The notes under the pieces were generated by a model that worked only from the letters and a program-made list of their open reading frames with translations, ran no database searches and was not told where the DNA came from. The position numbers and the translations under genes are program-made. Shown in pieces: positions 54,866-61,859 of a stretch of 64,000 bases of DNA. The stretch's first letter is position 1; each line of letters begins with the position of its first letter. This DNA comes from Staphylococcus pseudintermedius (GTDB lineage Bacteria; Bacillota; Bacilli; Staphylococcales; Staphylococcaceae). Where the stretch lies: NCBI RefSeq assembly GCF_001792775.2, contig NZ_MLGE02000004.1, forward strand, positions 124,001-188,000. The letters are read 5' to 3'.

Positions 54866-56479
54866 TCATGTTTTAATGACATATTGATCAAAAGAGTAAC
54901 GAAGTGGAGGGAAAGTGGAGGACGTGTACATCTCCATCCCAAATTCATTTAATAATTGGAGTGGGTTCCAGATACGTTCTTGCAATCCCCCCATCGGATG
55001 TAACGTTTGTGACAATAAATGGAAGTGTCGCATACTAATTTCATTTTCACGCTCAATATTTTTAAGGTAACGTGACTGTAAATATTCATATTGATGGGTT
55101 TGGATTTGATGATTCTTCTTCAGTAACTTGCGCTGATCTTCCGAATCATTTAACTGTGCTTGCAAACGCTCATAAAAGGCATGTTGCTGGTCGAGCATTT
55201 GTTGCATATCCACAAGCACCTCTTCAGAAGCTTGAGCACGTACAAAACGTTGACGTGCTGCTTCCGTACCATTCGCAATCATATCTGCTAAATCAAGGTC
55301 ATATGAAGCTAACAATTTTTCGATTTTAGGTGTCACATATGTGAAACGTAAGCGCGGCAATACAATCGGCATTTCAATGCCCATTTCATGAAAGACCGTT
55401 TGCAACTCTGCCCAGTATTTAATTTCACTCGGTCCACCGATAAATGCAACAGTGTTAAACAACCATTCTTCGGTAAGCGGACGCGTGACCACATTGTTAG
55501 AAAAATCTGTTGGTGTCGCTTCAATTTTTTGTAATAACGCTGCTTGACTGAACGTGACATCCGATTTACTTAAACGATAGACACCATCTTCATACTTTAA
55601 TAACTGACGTTGCCCATCTTCATGCATGAACAAGTGGACATTTGTATCGGTTTGAATCATTGGTGTTAACCCAGCAGCACCTGTACGTTGTTGTTGCGTT
55701 CGAAAAGCGTTGTCAATCTGCTCGTGATGTTGAATGATTTGTTTGAACAACGGCACTTCTATTTCACGTAACGCTTCAAATTGGGCATCAATCAATAATA
55801 AGCCTGACTGACTAAAACATTCATGTACGATTTGTTTGAATAACGATGTCCAATTGTCTGCTTGATCGATAAAATGAGCAATTTGTTGATACAATACTTT
55901 CGAATGCGGTGTTTCAGGTAATGCTGCAAAATAATCAGTCAATGCTTGTTTCAATGCCGCTTTATCAGGGTCATAGCGGGACACATTGGACTCTGGTGGT
56001 GCCATCGTGTGATATTTCACTTTTTTCAGCGTCCCAGTTCGTTGTTGCATCACATACGTATGATTGACTTCATCAAAGTCGTGGTCCTCACCTGCAATCC
56101 AAAAGACTGGAACGACAGGCGTCTCATATGTAGATTCCAGTTCGTTGGCCTTAACGATGATAGAAATAATTTTATGGAAAGTATAAAGTGGACCAGTAAA
56201 CAACCCTGCTTGTTGACCACCTACGACGACTTTCGCGCCATTTTCTAAAGCATCGAGTGCACGTTGTTGGGCTTCAGAAAGGTTTAAATCCGCCATATAC
56301 GCGCGCACAACTTTCGCCATTTCATGTTCTCTACCATTGTTAGGTTGTTGCATACGGCGTGCATAACTTTCCTCTTCAACCGGATCATAATCAAAAAATT
56401 GCAATATATTTTCATCTTGTTGTTTTAAACGGTTTATAAATTGATCCGACTCATTGACTGTAATATTTAAACAATCCAT
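54866..56479 (-). CDS. bshC: bacillithiol biosynthesis cysteine-adding enzyme BshC
   Basis: Adds cysteine to GlcN-malate to give bacillithiol, the main low-molecular-weight thiol of staphylococci. Family features are NNGREHEMAKVVRAYM, VVVGGQQAGLFTGPLYTFHK, FWIAGEDHDFDEVNHT and the C-terminal LHPMGGLQERIWNPL. The start is taken at ATG 56479 (MDCLNITV), 8 bases after GGAG, matching S. aureus; the ATG at 56485 is too close to the ribosome-binding site. 537 residues, a single gene. Confidence 0.95.
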   Translation of the reverse strand: MDCLNITVNESDQFINRLKQQDENILQFFDYDPVEEESYARRMQQPNNGREHEMAKVVRAYMADLNLSEAQQRALDALENGAKVVVGGQQAGLFTGPLYTFHKIISIIVKANELESTYETPVVPVFWIAGEDHDFDEVNHTYVMQQRTGTLKKVKYHTMAPPESNVSRYDPDKAALKQALTDYFAALPETPHSKVLYQQIAHFIDQADNWTSLFKQIVHECFSQSGLLLIDAQFEALREIEVPLFKQIIQHHEQIDNAFRTQQQRTGAAGLTPMIQTDTNVHLFMHEDGQRQLLKYEDGVYRLSKSDVTFSQAALLQKIEATPTDFSNNVVTRPLTEEWLFNTVAFIGGPSEIKYWAELQTVFHEMGIEMPIVLPRLRFTYVTPKIEKLLASYDLDLADMIANGTEAARQRFVRAQASEEVLVDMQQMLDQQHAFYERLQAQLNDSEDQRKLLKKNHQIQTHQYEYLQSRYLKNIERENEISMRHFHLLSQTLHPMGGLQERIWNPLQLLNEFGMEMYTSSTFPPLRYSFDQYVIKT

Positions 56480-56610
56480 GCTCATTTCTCCTTAAACAGT
56501 ATTCCATAACAGTATAAAGGTTCCACACGCACATGACAATCTAACGGCTTGCTTCAAAATTTAAAATAAATAGGCTATAATTAAATTATTAAAGACAAGG
56601 GGGTAATCAC

Positions 56611-57060
56611 ATGACAAAAGTTGAGCACCTTGACATTAACTACAAAACAGAAGAACTTTTTGAAGACTTTCGTCAAAATTTTGGCAACAAAGATTTATAC
56701 ATGGTGAACGAACTGCACGGTGAGATGATTGATGCCAGTTCTGAGTCACCATTTTATGGTATTTATGTTGGGGAAAAAATTGGCGCACGTATGGCACTTT
56801 ATCGAAAAGGCGAAGTTGAAGAGACATTTTTTCCGAACTTTGACGATTATCTCGTCGTTTGGAAACTCGAAGTACTTAAAAAATATCAAGGCAAAGGTTA
56901 CGGTTCTGCATTAGTCGCATATGCAAAATCATTCGACCTTCCTATTAAAGCGATTGCGAGAAATGAGTCTAAAGACTTCTTTATTAAAAATGGTTTTAAA
57001 GATTTAGAAGTCAAAAATGACGATGGGCACGATATACTCGTTTGGGAACCCCAAAAATAA
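56611..57060 (+). CDS. GNAT family N-acetyltransferase (YlbP-like)
   Basis: A 149-residue acetyltransferase-fold protein. The acetyl-CoA-binding motif is KKYQGKGYGSALVAYA; the late FFIKNGFKDLEV is also typical. It corresponds to YlbP of Bacillus, and sits next to bshC as in S. aureus. The substrate is unknown. A GGGGG ribosome-binding site precedes the ATG. It is divergent from bshC. Confidence 0.88.
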   Translation: MTKVEHLDINYKTEELFEDFRQNFGNKDLYMVNELHGEMIDASSESPFYGIYVGEKIGARMALYRKGEVEETFFPNFDDYLVVWKLEVLKKYQGKGYGSALVAYAKSFDLPIKAIARNESKDFFIKNGFKDLEVKNDDGHDILVWEPQK

Positions 57061-57069
57061 TAACAAAAG

Positions 57070-57118
57070 TTGAAGGGTGCTGTTCTCAGTTGAAAAACTA
57101 AGAACAGCACCCTTCAAT
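57070..57118. terminator. strong bidirectional terminator after the GNAT gene
   Basis: TTGAAGGGTGCTGTTCT pairs with AGAACAGCACCCTTCAA around a short loop, followed by TTTTAA. It is the longest uninterrupted stem in the window. Confidence 0.92.
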
Positions 57119-57249
57119 TTTAAGACAATCCTGAATCCCTTCTAAAAAATTGAGGAGATTGGATTTCTGAAAAATGATAATCTAGTTTTTGGAAATCTAA
57201 TCATCTTCCACTTACATTACAACCATACAAATGATGGTAGTTACTTGAA

Positions 57250-57936
57250 TTACTTTAAAATCTCTTTTAATGCTTCAATATGGTTAATCGTATACGTCGG
57301 TTGAATAGACGTTTTATTTTCAAGCTGACGGTGGTTAAACCAGCAAGTATCAATTCCAGAATTAATACCACCTTGAATATCAGAAGTAAGTGAATCCCCC
57401 ACGATTAGGAAGTCCTTTTTATCATACTGATGAAACACTTTAAAGACCTCTTCAAAAAATGCGACATTCGGCTTCTGTGCTCCAATTTTATCTGAAATAA
57501 AAATATGATCCATCATGGAGTGAAGGTCCGTTCGTGCGATACGTCGTTCTTGTGTATCTGTTACACCATTCGTCACTATCGCTAATGCATAATTTGATTG
57601 AAGTGTTTTCAACATAGGAATGATACCCGTGAGCCATTTAATGGGAGCACGTGCAAGACCATCACGAAAGACAACATCCGCTTCTTGACCATCAACTGTC
57701 ATGCCATATGTCGCAAATGTTTCGATAAAGCGATGACGCAATACTTCCGCTTTCGTTATTTCTCCACGTTGAAATGCTTCCCAATGATTTTGATTAATTT
57801 CCTTAAAACGGTGATAGTCATGTAGTTGAGAAGGTACGGCATAATGACGCATTAAATGGGCATATGCCTGTACTTCAGCGTCATGAAAATCTACCAATGT
57901 ATCATCAAAATCGAATAAAATTACTTTATAACTCAA
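57250..57936 (-). CDS. HAD-family hydrolase, YjjG-type nucleotidase
   Basis: A cytosolic phosphatase of 228 residues. HAD motifs I-IV: ILFDFDDTLVDF (catalytic Asp pair), VTNGVTDTQERRI, the Lys in KIGAQKPNVAFFEEVF, and VGDSLTSDIQGGINSGI. The YjjG/YfnB subgroup dephosphorylates odd pyrimidine nucleotides or guards against them; the exact substrate is inferred from that subgroup. A single gene. Confidence 0.88.
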   Translation of the reverse strand: MSYKVILFDFDDTLVDFHDAEVQAYAHLMRHYAVPSQLHDYHRFKEINQNHWEAFQRGEITKAEVLRHRFIETFATYGMTVDGQEADVVFRDGLARAPIKWLTGIIPMLKTLQSNYALAIVTNGVTDTQERRIARTDLHSMMDHIFISDKIGAQKPNVAFFEEVFKVFHQYDKKDFLIVGDSLTSDIQGGINSGIDTCWFNHRQLENKTSIQPTYTINHIEALKEILK

Positions 57937-58249
57937 ATTTCACGCCTCCCGAAAGTCAAAAGAATCTTTCTAAGTGTATCAAAATACGTATGATCTGTCA
58001 TACGATTTCACTGATGGAGTAAGAATGGGCCGATAAAACTATGACAGAGTGGACTACTTGATTGCACACTTCGACATGTCATTCAACGTAAAAAAAGATG
58101 ATACATTCCAGTGCCCACGTTCACCCTATGCGCACGAAATCTATCATCTCTATCAATAGTCAAGTTCATCATCTTAACTGATTCGACATTTGAATTTATT
58201 TATTGTTAAGGAAAGTTGATATTCAATTGTCAAAAGTAGAAACGATTAA
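57937..58249. other. 313-base gap left of the PSM-beta gene
   Basis: Contains the psm-beta terminator and the promoter region of the HAD gene. No gene is seen. Confidence 0.6.
58090..58149 (-). terminator. intrinsic terminator after the PSM-beta gene
   Basis: On the minus strand AGATGATA...TATCATCT, with an inner GTGC/GCAC stem, runs into TTTTTTT. It lies 100 bases beyond the gene. Confidence 0.7.
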
Positions 58250-58381
58250 TTAACCAAAGAAGCCACTAATTACATTAATACCATTTGCTACGATATCAGC
58301 AATGCTTGTGCCTAATGTGACCCAATCATGGTTAATACCTGCCTCGATTGTGTTTTTAATTGCGTCAAATAATTCTGTCAT
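58250..58381 (-). CDS. beta-class phenol-soluble modulin (43 residues)
   Basis: A short secreted amphipathic peptide gene. The translation starts MTELFDAIKNTIEAGINHD and continues LGTSIADIVANGINVISG, ending FFG. S. aureus PSM-beta1 has the same skeleton (F-x-A-I-K-x-T, A-x-I-N-x-D, LGTSI-x-x-IV-x-NG, ending in FG). It has no signal peptide, as expected for export by the Pmt ABC transporter. The ribosome-binding site GGAGGGG lies 7 bases before ATG. Its place near bshC matches the S. aureus psm-beta locus, but only one copy is present here. Roles in biofilm structuring are inferred from the family. Confidence 0.9.
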   Translation of the reverse strand: MTELFDAIKNTIEAGINHDWVTLGTSIADIVANGINVISGFFG

Positions 58382-58812
58382 AATAGAACCCCTCCATAAA
58401 GATAATTTATATTACAAAGCATTGAACGGTTTGCTTTGTTAAATTAACTATAACGTGTTTTATAAATATTGCCGTCAATCTTTCTCAACTTGTTGGTTAG
58501 CATTCCTAATCGTCTGAAACCATCGTCATTTTTCACAGTTAAGATGCCCAACTGTTTTCTAAAAGATAATAATTACTTTTGATAAACATCTATAAAATAT
58601 AATTAAGATTACTTACAGATTTAACTTATCAATATATTTAGTTTCTTGATTATCATTAACATATTGGCAAAGATATATTGCCTAACTGTAAAATGAATTC
58701 ATCTTTATTTACACTTAAGCATTCAAATAAACGAGTTAGGCCATATCCTCCTTTTAATCTCCCACATCGTTTAAAATATGGTTACAGTATAAATAAAGAG
58801 GAGGTCATCGCT
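58382..58812. promoter_or_regulatory. divergent PSM control region with AgrA-box-like repeats
   Basis: On the plus strand ACACTTAAG (58711-58719) and CGAGTTAGG (58732-58740) are separated by exactly 12 bases, the 9-12-9 spacing of AgrA sites (S. aureus P2: ACAGTTAAG-N12-ACAGTTAGG). On the minus strand ACAGTTAGGCAATATA (58674-58689) matches the second P2 box plus the start of its -10. A further ACAGTTAAG lies at 58535-58543 (plus), paired with ACAGTTGGG on the other strand (58547-58555). AgrA control is inferred. Confidence 0.6.
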
Positions 58813-58884
58813 ATGATGTGGGCAGATATCATTTTAGGCATTGTTAAATTAATTAAAGGGTTAATCGATACATTCAAAAAATAA
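58813..58884 (+). CDS. alpha-class (PSM-alpha/epsilon-like) phenol-soluble modulin, 23 residues
   Basis: The peptide core WADIILGIVKLIKGLIDTF followed by two Lys forms a perfect amphipathic helix, with Lys/Asp on one face and Ile/Leu/Val/Phe on the other. It strongly resembles S. aureus PSM-alpha peptides (GII-x-x-IIK-x-IK-x-LI-x-x-F). The ribosome-binding site AGAGGAGG lies 8 bases before the first of two adjacent ATGs (58813 and 58816). A longer frame opening at 58678 is ignored because it runs through promoter sequence. A cytolytic, leader-less exported peptide is the expected role. Confidence 0.9.
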   Translation: MMWADIILGIVKLIKGLIDTFKK

Positions 58885-58895
58885 TCCGACATGAT

Positions 58896-58930
58896 AAAGG
58901 CTGAGACATTCAATTGTCCGGCCTTTTTTT
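58896..58930 (+). terminator. intrinsic terminator after the PSM-alpha-like gene
   Basis: AAAGGC-TGA-GACA...TGTC-C-GGCCTTT with a following T run, 12 bases past the stop codon. Confidence 0.85.
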
Positions 58931-59270
58931 AGTGAGTAAAATAGTACTTCGATTCCCTTACAACAATCTGGCTCAACATGCATGATGTTCAAATACTACT
59001 CTGCACATTGACCACCTTACACCCCTTATACTACCTCACCCGCTTACCATTTTCGTCCGTAAACTTTTCACATGCGCATCCATGCAAAGCTTATGCTTCA
59101 CACCGTCCCTTCATTATGAAGCAATCTATATGTTATCACTACAAAATACATACAAAACCTGCGCTCGAAGTGACGATTCAAAGCCGATTTGATATACTTT
59201 TGAAAAATAGTGATTTGTTTTTGAAACATATCGTGATATTATAACTTCAAAAAGAACCGAGGCGTCAAAG
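58931..59270. other. 340-base gap before the potassium channel gene
   Basis: No supported gene; an 88-codon frame at 58978-59244 lacks a ribosome-binding site and looks random. The last 50 bases probably hold the promoter of the downstream gene (TTGTTT and TATTAT-like elements near 59217-59242). Confidence 0.5.
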
Positions 59271-60575
59271 ATGTATAGTAAAAGGCAACCTATCTTGTTT
59301 TATCTTATTTTATTTTTAAGTACTACTTTCATTGGTAGTCTTCTTCTTTACTTACCTTGGACTGGTCAAAAGCCGATTTCTTTTGTCGATGCTATGTATG
59401 TAGCGACGAGTGCTTTTACAGTGACCGGCCTGACAACCGTGGATATTACAGAGCAGTTTAACGTTTTAGGTCATACTGTCATCATGCTTCTCATTCAAAT
59501 TGGCGGTATGGGAATTGTAGCCGTGTCTCTATTGACACTAATGATTTCACAAAAGAAGATTACATTTCAAAATAATCAATTATTCAAGTTAGAACTTAAC
59601 ATCGATGAGACCATCAATGTTGTTAATTTCGCAAAATTTATTTTCATTTTTACGGTAGTATTTGAAGCGCTAGGTGCCATGATCCTCGCAACAGTATTCG
59701 TGCCTGAGTATGGATGGTCTAAAGGCATGTTCATTAGTGTCTTTACGTCTATTTCAGCACTCAATAATGCTGGATTTTCTTTATTCAGTGACAATTTAGT
59801 TTCTTATGCGAGTGATCCCGTAGTCAATTTGATGATTGCGATATTAATTATTGTCGGTGGGATAGGCTATATCGTGTTATTCGACCTAATGACAACACGC
59901 CATTTAAAACGACTTCACGTTCATACGAAGGTCACATTATTTGTCACTTTTATTTTAATTGTTGTTGGGACACTCGGCTTTTTAATATTAGAACATCATC
60001 ACGCATTAAAAGGGATGTCTTTTCCGCAACAAATATTAGTTTCATTTTTCCAATCCGTCAGTACACGTACAGCCGGTTTTAACACGATAGACTTTTCACA
60101 TCTCGCGCCGGGTACACTCATGTTGACCATGATTTTAATGTTTATTGGTGCAGGTCCGATTAGTGCAGCCGGCGGGATTAAAGTCACAACATTTACACTT
60201 GTACTATTATATGTGATCACCTCATTGAAAGGTCACCGCTATACACAAGTCTTTCATCGTTCGATTGATCAAAAACAAACACAAAAAGCAGTTGCGATTA
60301 CATTAACAGCAATGATGTTCATTATCTTTATTATATTTTGGTTTGCTGTGGCGCAACCGAACTTACAATTTGAAGCGATCGCTTTCGAAGTCATTTCCGC
60401 ATTTGGAACAGTGGGCTTATCTACAGGCATTTCTACAGAATACGATACCTTTGCGAAGGCACTGATTATTATTACAATGATTGCCGGTAAAATAGGTGTA
60501 CTCACATTGTTAGGTGTTTTACATAATCGCACAAGAGAAACTTTCCATTACGCGAAAAGCCATTTATATTTATAA
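59271..60575 (+). CDS. TrkH/KtrB-type potassium uptake channel subunit
   Basis: Membrane subunit of a Ktr potassium uptake system, 434 residues. The four pore loops with the selectivity glycines are visible: SAFTVTGLTTV, ISALNNAGFSLF, STRTAGFNTID and SAFGTVGLSTG, each followed by a membrane helix. The length fits Bacillus KtrB/KtrD and S. aureus KtrB/KtrD. No KtrA/KtrC RCK subunit is adjacent, which is usual in staphylococci where a single KtrC serves both. Which paralogue it is cannot be decided here. Confidence 0.9.
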   Translation: MYSKRQPILFYLILFLSTTFIGSLLLYLPWTGQKPISFVDAMYVATSAFTVTGLTTVDITEQFNVLGHTVIMLLIQIGGMGIVAVSLLTLMISQKKITFQNNQLFKLELNIDETINVVNFAKFIFIFTVVFEALGAMILATVFVPEYGWSKGMFISVFTSISALNNAGFSLFSDNLVSYASDPVVNLMIAILIIVGGIGYIVLFDLMTTRHLKRLHVHTKVTLFVTFILIVVGTLGFLILEHHHALKGMSFPQQILVSFFQSVSTRTAGFNTIDFSHLAPGTLMLTMILMFIGAGPISAAGGIKVTTFTLVLLYVITSLKGHRYTQVFHRSIDQKQTQKAVAITLTAMMFIIFIIFWFAVAQPNLQFEAIAFEVISAFGTVGLSTGISTEYDTFAKALIIITMIAGKIGVLTLLGVLHNRTRETFHYAKSHLYL

Positions 60576-60581
60576 AAAATC

Positions 60582-60624
60582 AAAACACGCCATCACACTG
60601 TTTAAAATGTGATGACGTGTTTTT
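60582..60624. terminator. bidirectional terminator after the Ktr gene
   Basis: AAAACACG-ATCACA-loop-TGTGAT-CGTGTTTTT stem with A and T tracts on both sides; also suits the convergent VOC gene. Confidence 0.85.
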
Positions 60625-60698
60625 AGTTGATGTGATTCCTAAGTATGCACCGGACAATATCTCAATGATAGCGCACTGCCCTATGCGACTACTTTGAA

Positions 60699-61142
60699 TT
60701 ATTGTGCCGTTGTATCTTGACCGTGAATCATCCAACGAATACCGTATCGATCTGTAAATACACCCATTTTCCCGCCCCAGAACTGTTCTGCTAAAGGCAT
60801 TTCGACTGTAATACTGTTATGATCTTTTACGCGGTCATACAGCGCTTCAATTTCTTGAGCATCTTCCCCAACATTCACATCATAGTCTAACATGAGTGAA
60901 ATCGCACCGTTAATTGACGCCGCTTTACCAAATGAATCAGACGCAAACAATTGCGTTGAAGCAATAGTGAATTCCGCATGCATCGTCGCATCAGTTGCAT
61001 CCTCTTGTGACAGTCCAAAATGACCTGCTTGTTCTTTTGTTACTGGTAAACGATTAATCTCAGTGGCTCCGAAAACTTCCTCATAATATTCTAACGCTTC
61101 TTTGGTATTTTCAAACGCAATATATGGATATAATTTTGTCAT
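60699..61142 (-). CDS. VOC (PhnB-type glyoxalase-like) family protein
   Basis: A 147-residue VOC-fold protein of the PhnB subgroup: KLYPYIAFENTKEALEYYEEVFGA at the start, MHAEFTIASTQLFASDS, and EQFWGGKMGVFTDRYGIRWMI at the end. The start is taken at ATG 61142 (MTKLYPY); six upstream codons to 61160 lack a better ribosome-binding site. Substrate unknown; related to but clearly distinct from the VOC gene at 17331. Confidence 0.82.
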   Translation of the reverse strand: MTKLYPYIAFENTKEALEYYEEVFGATEINRLPVTKEQAGHFGLSQEDATDATMHAEFTIASTQLFASDSFGKAASINGAISLMLDYDVNVGEDAQEIEALYDRVKDHNSITVEMPLAEQFWGGKMGVFTDRYGIRWMIHGQDTTAQ

Positions 61143-61449
61143 AGTCCCTATCCCTTTCATATCACTTACTTTATTACTATATACCTTTTAGTTAGATAAA
61201 AGAAACAAAGTGTATGATAAGGGCCATAACTGTCATACTATGGATTAAAGTCTTATCAAAAAATTGAAAACTAACCTAAAATATTTTAAAGGTATAGTGA
61301 AAAGCATTGTTCATTTTTTAGTGATAATTTAAATTTTACTATCTATTTGTTGTAATTTTTTGTATTAGGTGTTAAATGTTTAATTTTTTTCTTAAGCTTA
61401 TGTTGATTTATAACGACCGATTCGCTATAATTATCCTTGTGTTGAAAAT

Positions 61450-61523
61450 GTCCTGGTAGCTCAGCTGGATAGAGCAATGGCCTTCTAAGCCATCGGTCGG
61501 GGGTTCGAATCCCTCCCAGGACG
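61450..61523 (+). tRNA. tRNA-Arg (anticodon TCT)
   Basis: A complete cloverleaf: acceptor GTCCTGG/CCAGGAC, D-arm GCTCAGCTGGATAGAGC, anticodon arm ATGGC-CTTCTAA-GCCAT with TCT, and T-arm with GGTTCGAATCC. Discriminator base G; CCA is not encoded. It stands alone and marks the border between core genes and AT-rich accessory DNA, a common island integration site. Confidence 0.97.
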
Positions 61524-61531
61524 CTAATTAC

Positions 61532-61569
61532 TCCCTCTAACGCTTGTTGTTAGAGGGATTTCGTTTTTT
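61532..61569 (+). terminator. terminator after tRNA-Arg
   Basis: TCCCTCTAAC-loop-GTTAGAGGGA followed by TTTCGTTTTTT, 9 bases past the tRNA. Confidence 0.88.
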
Positions 61570-61583
61570 ACGTGTCAATTATT

Positions 61584-61614
61584 AAACCCCACCTATTGCA
61601 GGCAGGGTGGTTTT
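61584..61614. terminator. second hairpin downstream of the tRNA
   Basis: AAACC(CC)ACC...GGGTGGTTTT stem with a two-base bulge and short T/A tracts on both sides. It could end leftward transcripts from the SIR2 gene. Confidence 0.5.
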
Positions 61615-61764
61615 CGTTCTTATGTGAATTGAAACAAATTACAGTCTCAACGTTTACTTTAATCACAGTCTATATGTGTCATTTATTTCTGATTTCATCT
61701 ATTTATAATATTGCTAATAGGGTTGTATTCGTTGTATTTTTTATAATACTAACAAAGTCATTAT

Positions 61765-61859
61765 TTGAATCATTTTATATTATTTGTTATAATTCAAATG
61801 AAAGACAGGGAGGCAGTGTCAATCACACATAGTGGTTAGGGGCTGTCTTCTTTGTTTTT
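61765..61859 (+). ncRNA. possible small RNA antisense to the SIR2 gene end
   Basis: TTGAAT (61765-61770), 17-base spacer and perfect TATAAT (61788-61793) would start an RNA near 61800. Sixty bases later a stem AAGACAG/CTGTCTT (61802-61808, 61843-61849) is followed by CTTTGTTTTT. The predicted transcript runs against the last codons and 3' end of the SIR2 gene. No protein-coding frame with a ribosome-binding site is present. It could be a remnant of a type I antitoxin RNA; not proven. Confidence 0.45.

Noticed and set aside
58678..58812. N-terminal extension of the PSM-alpha-like gene
   Set aside because: The frame is open by chance through the promoter; the ribosome-binding site and family length place the start at 58813.
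58978..59244. 88-codon frame before the Ktr gene
   Set aside because: No ribosome-binding site, no recognisable domain and random-looking composition.
61572..61832. 86-codon hydrophobic frame after tRNA-Arg; considered as a type I toxin
   Set aside because: No ribosome-binding site before either in-frame ATG, and its end coincides with the small-RNA promoter and hairpin; toxin status cannot be supported.
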